Positions 8,688 through 20,184 of a stretch of DNA of 64,000 nucleotides are shown piece by piece. The DNA comes from 20CM-2-65-7 sp963830455. Lineage in GTDB: Bacteria > Gemmatimonadota > Gemmatimonadetes > Gemmatimonadales > GWC2-71-9. The translations under genes and the position numbers were made by a program. The stretch covers positions 1 to 64,000 of the forward strand of contig CAWHMT010000004.1 in NCBI GenBank assembly GCA_963830455.1, in the 5' to 3' direction. The notes under the pieces were generated by a model. It was given only the letters and a program-made list of their open reading frames with translations. It did no database searches and was not told the DNA's origin. Position 1 is the stretch's first letter. Every line of letters starts with the position of its first letter.

Positions 8688-8726
8688 CCGGTTCTTAAGA
8701 GCGCGCGGAAAACAGCCCTTACCGCC

Positions 8727-9427
8727 CTAGCTAACGCCGCGATCCCCAGCGGGAGGAATCGCAGGCGGCGTCGCGGCCTGCGCGGCCAGAGCTTCCATCT
8801 GCCGGCTGCGCAGCCGCGCCCAGCGCGGCAGCCGCAACGCCCCGCTCGCGATCATGCCGGTCCCCATCAGGGCCATAAACCCGATCCCGTACAGCGCTTC
8901 GCCCAGCGTGCCGCTGAACGCCGTCACCGCCGCGGTCACGGCGGCGACGCCGAGCGTGGCGATCCCGGCCGCGATCGACGCACTCGCCGCGCCATGCACC
9001 GTCCCGAAGCGCAGCCGATGACCGGTGTCGGCTGGCTCGAGCAGGACCTGCAGGTTGCCGTTCGTCCACTGCCGCAGCGCGCCATCGGAGCGCGTGCGGC
9101 CGCGCGCGTTGAACACCTCGCGCAGCTGCACGACGAAGCGCTCCCACTCCTCATCGCTCAGCCGGCGATTGAGCTGGACGGTGCGCGACACGCCGATCGG
9201 CAGTCCGAGAAACATCCGCGCGGCTGCCCCCCCGGTCGCACATCGACGCCGCGCGCCGCGTGCGCGATCGCATCGGGAGCGATGCCGACTTCACGGCCGA
9301 TCGCCTGGAGATCGGCGAGCGTCAGCCCTTCGTCCTGCGGGACCTCACGCTGGGGACTCGGCGGCGTCTCCGCGGCCGCGCGGAAGATCGCGGCGATTTC
9401 CTTGTCATTGTAGCGGCGCTCGGCCAT
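8727..9427 (-). CDS. two-TM hypothetical protein with N-terminal helical domain (one frame break)
   Basis: The first part (MAERRYNDKEIAAIFRAA, LTLADLQAIGREVGI) is a small helical domain. I know similar 'RYxxxEIAxIxxRA' openings from Gemmatimonadota hypothetical proteins. After a frame break near 9215, beside a C run (ctgcccccccgg), the second part holds a soluble region and two hydrophobic helices (ASIAAGIATLGVAAVTAAV and LYGIGFMALMGTGMIASGAL). No enzymatic motif is visible. The function is unknown; a membrane-associated sensor or regulator is possible. Confidence 0.6.
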
Positions 9428-9507
9428 GACCTTAAGATCGCTGCGCCATCAGGACGAAGCAACGGAAACCGCGCACGGACAAATCGACACTCGTACGCTC
9501 TCGCACT

Positions 9508-10191
9508 CTAAGCCGAGAGATAACGGCGTCGTAGCGCCGGCGGGAAACGCTCGATCGCATACCGCAACATCGTCCTCGGCATCTGCCGAGCATGCACGCG
9601 CAGGAAGCGCTCTTCCGCCGCGCGATCGCGCTTCCCCACCTCCCGCAGCATCCAGCCCACCGCCTTGTGAATCAGATCGTGCGGGTCGTCGCGTAGCAGG
9701 CGGGCGAGGCGGAGCGTCTCGGCAAAGTCCCCGCGCTTGATGTAGGCAAATGTCGCGATGATGGCGATCCGCCGTTCCCATAAGAGCTTCGACTTGGCGA
9801 GCCGTCGCAACACACCGCGCTTGCCGGTGCCCAGGTGCGGTCCCACGATGTACGGGGCCGAGCAGTCGACGAGGTCCCAGTTGTTGATGTGCGCGGTATG
9901 GCGCAAATAGAGCCGGTAGATTGCTGCCCGGCGTTCCGCTGTGCCTTTCGTGTACTGCCGCACGAGGAGAAACAACGCGAGCGTCCGCTCCTCGTGCCAG
10001 CGCGACTTGAGGAGGACGGTAATGTCGCGCAACGCAAGCGCCTGGTATTTGGCGGCGAGCCCTCGCAGCGCCGGTACGGTGAGCCCGAGGAACCGGTCCC
10101 CCGCGCCATACTCCCCAGCACCGGTCTTGAAGAAGCGGCTCACGAACACGGCCCGGCGCGGGTTCGCGCGCGCGCGCAGCTCACGTCGCAC
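9508..10191 (-). CDS. AlkD-type DNA alkylation repair glycosylase
   Basis: This HEAT-repeat DNA glycosylase excises positively charged alkylated bases. The 227-residue length and the motifs match AlkD: FFKTGAGEYGAGDRFLG at the start, HEERTLALFLLV, and the family hallmark NNWDLVDCSAPYIVG with its WD/D catalytic region, then DDPHDLIHKAVGWMLREVG. The frame stays open upstream into the UPF0182 gene, but GTG 10191 gives a start at the normal position. It lies 26 bp after UPF0182 on the same strand and is probably its downstream operon partner. Confidence 0.85.
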   Translation of the reverse strand: MRRELRARANPRRAVFVSRFFKTGAGEYGAGDRFLGLTVPALRGLAAKYQALALRDITVLLKSRWHEERTLALFLLVRQYTKGTAERRAAIYRLYLRHTAHINNWDLVDCSAPYIVGPHLGTGKRGVLRRLAKSKLLWERRIAIIATFAYIKRGDFAETLRLARLLRDDPHDLIHKAVGWMLREVGKRDRAAEERFLRVHARQMPRTMLRYAIERFPPALRRRYLSA

Positions 10192-10217
10192 AGATGTCGT
10201 AGGGGCGTCCCTGATCG

Positions 10218-12986
10218 CTAAGGTTTCCTCTCCTCCACCGCGGCCTGCAGCTGCCGCAGCACGTCCTCGAGCTGGCGCAGCTCCTGCCCATACCGCGCCC
10301 AATCCCCCGCGCGCTGCGCTTCCACCGCCCGGCGCAACGACTCGTTGGCGCGGCGCGCGAGATCGGCAGCGCGGGCATTCATGGCCGGAGCGGTAGTCGC
10401 GGCGCCCGCCGCGCCCGCGGCCCCCGCGGGCTCGCGCGTCGCCGCGCCGGCACCGCCGAACAGCTGCGTCAACCCCGCGTCCAGCGTCTCCTCCATCACG
10501 ACCCGATTCTGATACGCCACCACCACGCGCTTGAGCTCGGGGATCCGGCCCCCCTGCGCCCGCAGATACAGCGGCATCACGTAGATCAGCGACTCCTCGA
10601 TCGGAATCACCAGCAGATTGCCGCGGATCACCTGCGAGCCGCCCTGATCCCACAACGCCAGCTGGCGCGCGATCTCCGTGTCCTGATTGATCCGGTTCAC
10701 GATCTGCGTGGGCCCGAACACGAGGCTCTGCTTGGGGAAGCGATACACGACCAGCTCGCCGTAATGCGCGCCGTCGTTCCGCGCCACCATCCACGACGCC
10801 AGGTTGTCCTTGCCGCGCGGCGTGAACGGCACCATGAGAATGAACTCCGCCTGCTTCTCCTCCGGCAGCCGCATCACCATGTGGCGCAGGAACGGATCGG
10901 GCCGCTCCGGCGCGATCGAGAGCACCGGCTTCTGCCACTGGTCCTCGCGATGATAGAAAATGTCCGGCTCCGCCATGTGATAGGTGCCGTACAGCTCGCT
11001 CTGGAGGTGAAACAGATCCTCGGGATAGCGCAGATGCGCGCGCAGATCGGCCGGCATCGAATCGAGCGGGTGGAAGATCCCCGGAAAGATCTTGGCCAAG
11101 GTGCGCACCAGCGGATCGGCGGCGTCGGCCTGATAGGCGGTGACGGAGCCGTCGTACGCGTCGATCACGACCTTCACGCTGTTGCGCATGTAGTTGATGC
11201 CGTTGCTCAGCGGCTGCGAATACGGATAGCGAGTCGTCGCGGTGTAGGCATCGAGGATCCAGCGCAGCCGCCCGCCGCCATCGATCACCATGTACGGGTC
11301 GGCGTCGAAGCGCAAAAACGGCAGCGCCGTATGCGCCCGCTCGCGGATGTCGCGGATATACATCGCCCGGCTCGCGCTCGTGATGTCGCTCGACAGCAGC
11401 ACCTTGAGCGAGCGGAAATACGCGGCGAGCACGAGGCGGCGCAGCAGCCCGCCGACCACGACCCCGCCGTTGCCCTTGTAGGCCCCGAAGATGTTCTCAT
11501 CGCCCGAGGGATAGTCGAACTCCTGCTGTCCCGTGTTGGCGAACACCCAGTTGTCCGTCAGCTCGCCGAAGTAGATCTCCGGCCGCGTGACCGCGAGCGA
11601 CACGCTGGAGGCGGGCGGCAGATCCTTGATGAACAGAACCGGCAGTCCCTCCTCGGTCACCTCATTGACCGGGTCCCAGCGTCAGTCCCATGCCGTGGGT
11701 AAAGGTGAGCCGCTCGTTGATGAAGGTGCGCGTCGGCAGCGACGCCGAATTGAGCTCGCGCGGCGACAGCATCACCTGGCGGTAGCGCCCGTCGACGACG
11801 TAGCGGTCGTCGTCCACCGACACGAAGTCGTAGTAGGTGCGGATCTCCTGGAGCTGCCCGAACGTCTGCAGCAGCGGGTCGCGGTCCCACAGCCGCACGT
11901 TGTCGATCGTGGGGCGATTCGCCTGGATGTCGCGCCCGGTGAGCCGCGCCTCGCCCGAGAGATCGCGCACCAGCACGCTGTCGAGGCCCCAGGCCGCGCC
12001 GCGTGGCGTCGATGTGGCGGCGCAGCTGCGGCGTCTCTTTCGACGAGCTCGTTGGGCGCAACCACGAGCTTCTGGACGATGGCGGGATAGGCGAAGACGG
12101 CCAGCAGCGAGACCCCGAAATAGATCGCGATCGCGAGCAGCGCGTTGCGGCCCAGCTGCTTGCTGCGCGCCCCGACGAGCACGAGCACCGCGCCGGCGAG
12201 CGCGGCCAGCCCCGCGAGCCGCAGCCCGAACAGCGTGCCGTGGAGATCGGCGTAACTGGCCCCGACGAGCGGCCCGGTGCTCGAGTACAGCGTCCCGGGG
12301 AGGCGCACGAAGTACACGCGCAGCGCCGTCAGCACAAAGAGGAAGGCGAGCAGCAGCGCGAGGTGCACGCGCGCCGACGGCTCGATCGTGAGGCTCTTGC
12401 GGTACAGCACGACGTCGCCGCGCAGCACGTACAGCCCGCCGCACCCGAGCAACGCCATGACGCCGAGCGTCGTCAGTATCCCGAGGACGCCGGTGACGAC
12501 CGGCAGCGTAAAGACGTAATAGGCCAGGTCGCGGCCGAACACCGGATCGGTGACCCCGAACGGCGTCTGGTGCAGGAACTGGAGCACCGGCATCCACGCC
12601 GCCGCGACGCCGAGCGCGAACAGCAGCGCGAGGCCAAGCGCCACCGGGAGCGCGAGGCGGCGCACGAGCCGCGTCACGTCGAGCGCGGGCGTCTGCGCGT
12701 TCATCTGCATGACGACCGGGTTCGGCACCACGCCACGCTGCGCGAACCGCAGGTTGCCGTACAGGAAGACGAACGCGCTGCCACCGGTCACGATGCCGAG
12801 CAGCAGCGAGGCGAGCAGGCGTGTGCCGAACACGCGCTCGTAGCCCAGCGCGCCGAACCACGGCCACTCGGCGAGCAGCCGGATGAGTGGGGAGATGAAG
12901 AAGAACAGGATGATGAGCCCGAGCATCAACCAGAAGGCGAGCGGGCGGCGCCCGCGTGCGGGCAAACGGAGTATGGGAGAGGTCAT
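10218..12986 (-). CDS. UPF0182 family integral membrane protein (frameshifted)
   Basis: This is a giant (about 920 residue) conserved membrane protein of unknown function. The N-terminal third has seven or so transmembrane helices (from FWLMLGLIILFFFISPLIRL to LGRNALLAIAIYFGVSLLAVF). A long extracytoplasmic domain follows with family motifs RPTIDNVRLWDRDPLLQTF, YYDFVSVDDDRYVVDG, TFTHGMGLTLGP, EIYFGELTDNWVFANT and DYPSGDENIFGAYKG. The C-terminal tail has an Ala-rich linker and a coiled-coil end (AADLARRANESLRRAVEAQ). The frame breaks near 12030 and 11670. Its divergent neighbour, the serine hydrolase, starts 30 bp away, so the promoters overlap. Confidence 0.85.
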
Positions 12987-13016
12987 TCAGCGAATGGTAA
13001 CCCTGTAGCTTGAGGA

Positions 13017-14021
13017 ATGCTCGCGGCCCTCGCCCTCCTCCAAGCCCTCACGCTCGACTCCCTTGCCACCGAGCGCGTCGCCGGCCCGCTCGGTGCCCGG
13101 CTCGACGCGCAGCTCTCCGCATACGCGGATTCAGGTTTCTGGGGCACGGTGTTGGTGGTGAAAGACCGCCGGATCTTGTTGCTCAAGGGCTACGGCCTGG
13201 CCGATTCGACGCGCCACATCCGCAACACCGCCGCGACGCGCTTCGAGATGAACTCGATGACCAAGATGTTCACCGGCGTCGCCATCTTGCAGCTCGCCGC
13301 CGCGGGACGGCTACGGGTGGACGATCCCGTCGAACGCCACCTCCCCGGCTTCGCCGCGGACAAGCGCGACGCGACGATCGCGCAGCTCGCGAGTCACACA
13401 TCGGGGCTGATCGTGGAGGGGAGCACTCTCGCCGGCGAGTCGCGCGCCGCCTTCGTGCGCGATGTGCAACAGACGCCGCGCGAAGCGCCGGCCGGCACCC
13501 AGTACCGCTACACCAACGCCGGCTACTCGCTGCTCGCCGCGATCATCGAGGTGACGAGCGGGGAGCGCTACGAAGCGTATCTGCGCGCGCATGCCTTCGA
13601 GCCGGCCGGAATGCGCAGCGCGCGCTTTCGCGACGAGATCCCACCGGGCGATACGCTGTTCGCGCACGGCTACGGCGGCACACCCAATCCTTATGTCTGG
13701 GGCACGCGCGGCGCGGGCGGCGCCTGGATGACGGTGGGCGACATGTACCGCTGGGTCGTCGCGGTCGAGGACGGCGTCGTCCTCCCCGCCTCGCAACGCA
13801 GCCTGCTCTTCTCCCCACCCACGCCGCCGTCGCTGGAAGCGTTCGGGTGGCACGTCTCGCCCGCCCGCATCGACAAGGGCGGCGGCTCGGCCGACTTCGC
13901 GAGCCAGCTCCTCTATTATCCGGCCGATCGCGTGGTGATCATCTGGACCAGCAACAACCTGCGGCGGCGCTGGCGGCAGACGCTCAATCAAATGCTCAGT
14001 ATTGTGGTGGCCCCAGACTAG
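13017..14021 (+). CDS. serine hydrolase, beta-lactamase/PBP4* class C family
   Basis: This secreted or periplasmic penicillin-binding-fold hydrolase is intact at 334 residues. The catalytic SxxK is in FEMNSMTKMF (about residue 80), the YxN motif is YTNAGYS (about 163), and the third motif is KGGGS (about 288) in place of HxG. A short hydrophobic start (MLAALALLQALTLD) serves as signal peptide. Substrates in this family range from peptides to beta-lactams and esters, so it should not be called a resistance gene on this evidence. A GAGG sits only 2 nt before the ATG, too close for a normal ribosome-binding site. Confidence 0.85.
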   Translation: MLAALALLQALTLDSLATERVAGPLGARLDAQLSAYADSGFWGTVLVVKDRRILLLKGYGLADSTRHIRNTAATRFEMNSMTKMFTGVAILQLAAAGRLRVDDPVERHLPGFAADKRDATIAQLASHTSGLIVEGSTLAGESRAAFVRDVQQTPREAPAGTQYRYTNAGYSLLAAIIEVTSGERYEAYLRAHAFEPAGMRSARFRDEIPPGDTLFAHGYGGTPNPYVWGTRGAGGAWMTVGDMYRWVVAVEDGVVLPASQRSLLFSPPTPPSLEAFGWHVSPARIDKGGGSADFASQLLYYPADRVVIIWTSNNLRRRWRQTLNQMLSIVVAPD

Positions 14022-14023
14022 CC

Positions 14024-14401
14024 TTACGCCGCCAGCGCCTCCCGCAGCACGCCCGCGAGTTGCGTCACCGTCCACGGCTTCTGAATGAACGGCACCTCCG
14101 GTGCCGGATCGTCGCGTTTCCGCAGCTCGTCCAGGGCACAGGCGCTCGCCAGCACGAACTTCACGCGCTCATTCAGCGCGCGCACCGCGCGATACAGCTC
14201 CCCGCCGCTCGTGATCGGCATCTCCATGTCCGACAGAATCAGATCGATCTCGTGCTCGTGCACCCCAAACAGGATCAACGCCTGGTGGCCGTCGGCGGCC
14301 GCGATGACGTGATAGCCGAGGTGCTCGAGCGACAGCTGCACCAGGTGCCGCAGCGAATCGTCGTCCTCCACCAGCAGGATCGTGCGCCGGTCTTGAGTCA
14401 T
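14024..14401 (-). CDS. single-domain response regulator (CheY-like)
   Basis: A lone receiver domain. The acidic pair is VEDDDS, the phospho-acceptor Asp is in LILSDMEMP (about residue 52), the conserved Ser/Thr switch region is FVLASACA and the Lys is in FIQKPW. There is no output domain. The start is the ATG at 14401, which overlaps the stop of the giant surface-protein gene by ATGA, so the two are translationally coupled. This ties the regulator to the surface locus and its Hpt and NtrC-type partners. The partner kinase is not in the window. Confidence 0.85.
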   Translation of the reverse strand: MTQDRRTILLVEDDDSLRHLVQLSLEHLGYHVIAAADGHQALILFGVHEHEIDLILSDMEMPITSGGELYRAVRALNERVKFVLASACALDELRKRDDPAPEVPFIQKPWTVTQLAGVLREALAA

Positions 14402-17400
14402 CGGCTCCACCGCTCGCGCCAGTATCCGGCGACGTTGTGGATCGACTGCTCGGTGATCGCTGCTCCCAGCGTCACGAACCAGCCCGGCCCGCCCCGCACG
14501 GCGAAATCGGGATCGCGCAGATCGCCCGCGCGGTAACCGCCGGCTACCTCGATGCCGCGCATCGGGATCAAGACGAGCTGCGGCGCGGCGTCCCAGCGCG
14601 TGCTGGCGCTGGTGCCCTCGTGCAGTAACCGGCCCTCACCGCGCAGCCCCACCCACGGCGCCATCCTGATGTCGAGACTCGCGCCCGCATATTCCGCTGA
14701 CGACCCGAGCGGCTGCACGACGCCGTCCGTGTGCGTGACCGTCGCATCGGTGTAGCGCACGGCGTAGCGCGTCGCCAGCTCGAGCGCGCTGCGCGGCGAC
14801 CAGATGGCTTCGGCCGTGAGAATCCGGCGCGATTCGTGCCCCGTCTGCATCGTCAGCACGCCGCCGCCGAGCGGGTTGTTCGCGTCGATCAGCTCGACCT
14901 TGGCCAGGAAGTTGAGCTCGTCCGACCACACGGGACGGAACGCGAGACCGGTGAGCCACGAGAACCGGCGGTGGTCGCTCACTCCCGTCGCGAGATGGTC
15001 GTCCTGCGCGATCAATTCCTGGCGCGTGAGCACGGCGAAGGCCGGGCTCAGCGACGCCTCACCGGCCAGCGTGACCAGCCGGCTCGAGCGCTCCGTCCCG
15101 TCACGCAGCTCGCCGCGCAGGCTGGCGCGGTAGGGCTTGCCAGCCGGCAACCACTCGCTCCCCAGCGCCGCCGACCAGTAGTCCTCCTCGACTTGCAGGA
15201 ACGGCAGCGCGCGCAGCGGATCGGCGGCCGGCGCCCGGCTCAGTCCCACGCGACGCTCGAACATGGCGTTGACCGTCCACGCCGTGGAGAGGCGCAGGCG
15301 ATTGTTCAGGCCGACGAGGGCCGCGCCATGGGCGGCGCCGGCGCCGGCGATCTCGTAGGATCCCCACGCCTCGGTGCCAAACCCCAGCTCCGAACGGCCG
15401 CCGATCGTCGTGACGCTATACCCCGCGCCGTTCGGGATCAGCACGTGCCGGTGATTCAGCTCGAACGAGGCGCCCGGGCTCACGCGCAGCCGCGCCCCGC
15501 CACCGACGTAATCGGGTTGCACGGCGCTCACGGCGTCGCTGCCCCCGAAGTGCCGGCGTCCTTCGGCCCAGACGCTCAGCTTGGACAAGGGCGTCCAGGT
15601 GAGCTTCAGCTCGCTCGCCTGCGACGTAGCCTCGGGCGTGGTTCCGGTGGCGAAGTGGTCCGCGGCAACCCGCGCTTCTGCGCGCCACGCGCCGCCGAAC
15701 TGTTGCGCGAAGCTGGCGATCGAGCGCGACCGGTTCGTGCTCTGGACGTCGAAGCGCTGGGCGGAATGGTCCAGCCGGAACTCGGTGCCGCCCTGTGCGA
15801 ACCGCGCGCCCAGCCGCAGGTCGGCCGCGCCGCCGGTCAACGCCACATTGGCCGGATTGTGGAATTCCGGATCGGAGTGCAGCCAACCAGCCGAGAGTGA
15901 CACCAGGCCGTTCGCGAACGTCACCGAGCCTTCGATACTCGCCGCCAGGCCCACCGAATCCGGCGTCGCCGAACGGGCCAGCTCGGCGCGCAGCGATCCA
16001 AAGCCCGCCTTGATGAACCCGAAGTCGACGCCCGCCAGCTCGCGGTCCGCTCCCGGCCTGCCGTCGCGAATGAACGTGGACCCAATGCGCACCGAGTCCA
16101 GCTGGTAGCGCGTCCGGAGACCGCGTGCATCCGCCGACGCCCGCAGCCCCCATACAGTAGAAGGCGCGCCGCCGTCGTCCGCTCCGTAGGTCACGACGAT
16201 GAACACCGGATTGCCCGACAGGTCCATGGCCGGCACCGGCTGCTTGAAGAGCAGCAGGCCGTTCTCGTAATCGATCTGGTAATCGACGTAGCGGACCATC
16301 TCCTGGCGTGCCAGGTAGCGCTGCGCGTTCTCCAGCGCGCGCGTCTCGATCACGACGCGCTCGGTGCCGGGACGCAGCTGGCGACCGATGTCGTACGGAC
16401 CCGACATGCCGCGGCCTCGGATCTGCATCTGGGCGAGCCGCTCGCTGCTCGTGGCGCCGAATCCCTGCCACACGACCGCGCCGGTGGTGATGTGGCCGGC
16501 GACGCCCGCGAGCGCCCGGTCGTAGCCCGACAGCGCCAAGCCGCTGGCGAATGAGCCGGTCGACAGATCGCCGAACGCGAGCCAGTCCATGCCGCGCTCG
16601 AGCCGTGCCGCGACGGCATAGCGCGACGCGCTGCGCGTGTGCGCGCTGCTCGCATCACCGAGAATCGGATACTGGGCTTCGGACAATGGATCGACCGCGC
16701 GCCCAAACTCCTCGCGGCCGGCGTCGAGCTGGCGGGAATCGACGCTCACCACCACCGACGTGCGGTAATCGAGCCGGCCGCGGGCGGTGGCCGCCCCAAA
16801 CGCGTCGGGGCTCGCGCCCACGCCGATCCGGCCCACGGCGGTCATCATCAACGGCCGCATCGCGGGCAGGATCTGGAGCGGCACTTCGCCCACGGCGTCG
16901 CCGGCGCGCAGCGCGAGCGAACCCACGCGCACATCCCGGCCACCGCTGAGCTCGATCGTGAGCCAGCCGCTCGAGTCGGCCTTCACCTGCACGCCGACCG
17001 ACGAGTGGTCCTGGTCGGCACTCACGATCGCCGCGCCGTTCGCGAGGGCGGTGACGAATGCGCCGCCGACGACCGGCACGTTCCACTGATCGAGCACGCG
17101 GACGCGCAGCGTGTCGGTGGGCTGGCCGCCGGCGACGAGCACGACCGGCGCGTACTCCGAGGCAAAGCGCGCGGGCCGCCCCGACACGTGCACGTCCAGG
17201 CTGTCCCACCGCTCCTGGCCCCAGGAATTCTTCATGCGCACGCGCAGGCGATGCGGTCCGCGCGCGAGCGGCACGGCGATGAAGTCGACGACGCCGTCGC
17301 CACGCATGTGCGCGGGCGCGATCAGCGTCGCGCCGTCGAACAGCTCGACCGCCGCACCCGGTTCGCCGCGCACACCCACGAACACGCGGTCGCTCGCCAG

Positions 17401-20017
17401 CACCGCGCCGTCGGCCGGCGCGAACACCGTCACGGCCGGGCCGCTGGTGAGGGTATTGCGCGCATCGGCGACACGCTCGGACGCGCTGCGCAACGCCGGC
17501 ACCGCCACCGCATTCCTCTCCGAAACAGCAGGCTCTGGGCGCCGCGCAGGGGCAGGGGAGGGGGACAGGGGGTGTGGACGGACCAGCACCCTGCGCCACG
17601 TCTGCCGACGGACCTCGCGGTGATTCGGCGACCGGCTGCGATGTGGCAGCGAACGGTGCATCGCCGCGCCTGACGAACCGCAACTCCACGCGACGGTTGC
17701 GGCGGAGCAGATCGTCGCTGAAGCCGGCGAGCGGATCCGACTCACCGCGGCCGAGCACCTCCACCAGCGCGTCCTTCATGGCGGTGAAATGCAGTTGATA
17801 CGCGACCCAGCGCGCCCGTTCCACTGACAGGCGTTCATTGCTCCAGAACGGCCCGCCATGCACGTCGTTGCTGTCTGTGTAGCCGATGATTTGCACGGCA
17901 CAATCGGAACGGCCCTGCAGCTGCGCCTGCACGCGCCGGCCGATCTCGTCGACGTCGATGACGTAATGGGGCCGAGCATTGTTCTTCTGGAAATAGGCAA
18001 TGATGGCCCGGTCGCCACGACTGCCGGGCACCACGTCGTCGAACTCGCACCCAACGGGGGCGGCGCCTGATACAGCGGCGGCTGGTGAGGCGGCGGCGGA
18101 GGGCGGCAGCGACGCTGCCGCCGTGGTACCTGCCGCCGAGCTGCCGCCGTAGTACCTGCCGCCGTAGTACCTGCCGCCGTAGTACCTGCCGCCGTAGTAC
18201 CTGCCGCCGTAGTACCTGCCGCCGTAGTACCTGCCGCCGCAGTACCTGCCGCCGTAGTACCTGCCGCCGTAGTACCTGCCGCCGTAGTACCTGCCGCCGT
18301 AGTACCTGCCGCCGTAGTACCTGCCGCCGTAGTACCTGCCGCCGCAGGAACAACCGCGAAGTTCACCCGGGGCGTGGTCCAGCCGCTGCCATCACGCATC
18401 ACGATAGGCGTCGCGCCGGCGTCGAACGCGGACGGCAGCGTCACGGCGTCGATGTGGTAGGCGTGCTGCCCAGGACGCAGGTTCTGGAACGAGAACCGGC
18501 CTTCGGAATCCGTCGTCGTGATCTCGCCGTCGTCCGTCCACACGTCCACGCCGCTGATCCCGAGCTCGCCGCTGTCCTGGCGCCCGTTCCGGTTCTCGTC
18601 CACGAACACCTTGCCGATGACGGCGCGGGTTTCCAGCGGCCACGACCGGCGCACGCGCACCCACGCGCGGGATTCGGCGGACTGGATCGTTCCAGCCTCG
18701 GCGCTCGCCAGGGCCCTGTTCTCGAGCACATCCTGATCGGCCGACACCACCGCGACGCGATAGCGCACGGTCTGTGTCGCTCCCGGTGCAAGCGGGCCCG
18801 CGATATAGAAGATCAGATCACGACCGTTGGCCGTCACGGAATCGGCGCCCAGCAGCGCTGCCCACCGCGTAGCGGCTGCCTTCGGGCAGACGATCGGAGA
18901 CTCGCAGGTCGTTCAGCGCGCTGCCGCCGGTATTCTGAAGCGTCAGCGTATAGGGCGCCGTCTCGCCGAGGCTCACCTCCAACACGTCGACTGTCTTCCC
19001 GAGTGCCAGCTGCCCCGGGACCGCGAGCTGCAGCAGAACCGCGGGGGCGGCCGCGGCGGCACCCGGCGCGTTGTCCGCGGCGAGTGCGGCGGTGTTGATC
19101 ACCGTGATCGAATCCGGCAGCGTCGCCGGCACGGTGGTTTGGAGCGTGATGTCCGTGGTCGTCCCTGCCGCGACGTCGCCCAATGCCCAGGTGAGGACTG
19201 ATCCCGAGACCGTCGCCGCCGGAGTCGCGCTCACGTACTGTAAGCCGGCCGGCAGCGTGTCGGTCACGATGACGTTGCGTGCGATTACGCCCGCCGCCGT
19301 GCTGTAGCGGATGCGGTACGACACGACATCGCCGACGCGGGCGATCGCCGGAGCAACCGGGCTATCGAGCAGCTTGGTGACGGAGACGCTGGCGAACAGG
19401 AGCGTGGTCTGCACCGCATTCGACTGCGCCGAATCCGCGCCGAGTGGCGTGAGGTAGTCGGCGCGCGCGATGTTCGAGGGCGACGCTGTGCCGTCCAGCC
19501 GCGCCTGGAACACGACGGTACCAGTGGCGCCGCCGGTCACAGCCGGGATCGTGACGGCCACGCGACCCGCTGCGAACTCACCCGCGTCGTCGCCGGTAGC
19601 GTCGCTCAGCGGCGCGCCATCGAGCGACATGCTGGCCGCAACGTACGTGGCGCCGGCGGGCAAGAGGTCGCCGATCACGAGGTTCGTGGCGACCGCCGAG
19701 CCGAGCCCCTGGTAGGTGATCGTGTACGTCACGATGTCGCCCAGCGTGCCGCTCGCGCGATCCACGTTCTTCGCCAGCAGCACCGCGATGCCTGAGGCTG
19801 AGCCCACGGTCACCAACGCGGAATCGGTCACGGGAGCGAAGCTGGCGCCGGTGGCGGCTTGATAATTCACAGTCGCCAGGTTGCGAATCACCGTGCCCGG
19901 AACGGACTGACTCTGCAGTTGCGACGCGCTCAAGACGAGCAACACCAACGACACCAGTACCGGCAAGCTGCCGGTCTGGCTCGTCCGCGTCGTGTTCCGC
20001 TCGCACCCACGTTTCAT
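14398..20017 (-). CDS. giant DUF11/SdrD-like/OmpA/beta-barrel outer-membrane protein (frameshifted)
   Basis: One locus of about 1,870 residues, in order: signal peptide (VLVSLVLLVLSASQLQSQ); three DUF11-type beta-sandwich repeats (each with DLLPAGATYV/DTLPAGLQYV/DRLPEGSRY); an SdrD-like domain (GKVFVDENRNGRQDSGELG); a 13 x GTTAA linker; an OmpA C-terminal domain (IGYTDSNDVHGG, then NERLSVERARWVAYQL, which should bind peptidoglycan); an Ig-like region (VTVFAPADGAVL); and an approximately 800-residue C-terminal part of alternating amphipathic strands that looks like a beta-barrel. The frame breaks near 18830, 18140 and 17560. The start at 20017 precedes the signal peptide; an upstream in-frame ATG at 20140 adds an unlikely leader. 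The role is probably surface adhesion or envelope anchoring (inference). Confidence 0.75.
18146..18340. repeat. 15-bp minisatellite, 13 copies
   Basis: The unit GCCGTAGTACCTGCC (plus strand) repeats 13 times without spacers, with one variant copy (GCAGTA near 18240). On the coding strand it gives (GTTAA)12 plus one GTAAA, a flexible linker between the SdrD-like and OmpA domains. A partial diverged unit continues to 18121. Copy number changes in units of 15 bp would keep the frame, so the array can vary linker length. Confidence 0.9.
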
Positions 20018-20029
20018 GCCCTGCGGAAA

Positions 20030-20045
20030 GGCACGAGCCGTGCCG
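20030..20045 (-). promoter_or_regulatory. candidate sigma-54 promoter of the giant surface protein
   Basis: The minus strand reads CGGCACGGCTCGTGCC: GGCACG, N4, GTGC, with the GG-N10-GC spacing of -24/-12 promoters (GG at 20044-20043, GC at 20032-20031). It lies 95 bp from the CGTTCCCAAA site. Transcription would begin at about 20019, right at the proposed ATG. The segment is also a GGCACG/CGTGCC hairpin, an alternative reading. Confidence 0.4.
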
Positions 20046-20129
20046 CGAATGAGTCCGCAGACCATGCGTAAGCCATTGCGCTTGAACGACTTCCAATGGC
20101 TAGTTTGGAGCGTTTCAAAGACCTTCTGG

Positions 20130-20163
20130 CCGGTTACCATTTGGGAACGTCCCTGGTAACCGG
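20130..20163. promoter_or_regulatory. 10-bp inverted repeat with CGTTCCCAAA site
   Basis: CCGGTTACCA (20130-20139) pairs perfectly with TGGTAACCGG (20154-20163). The 14-nt loop, read on the minus strand, contains CGTTCCCAAA, which differs by one base from the CGTTACCAAA sites at 22388 and 25766. A DNA-binding site for an activator upstream of the sigma-54-like promoter is the favoured reading. A structured RNA leader is the alternative. Confidence 0.5.
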
Positions 20164-20184
20164 TGACATACCTAAAGCACGCAG

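Noticed and set aside
13017..14021. Antibiotic-resistance beta-lactamase
   Set aside because: SxxK and YxN alone define the wider serine hydrolase family; the third motif is KGG and the gene has no resistance context.
18121..18350. Possible CRISPR array
   Set aside because: The 15-bp units abut without spacers and are in frame inside a gene. It is a minisatellite.
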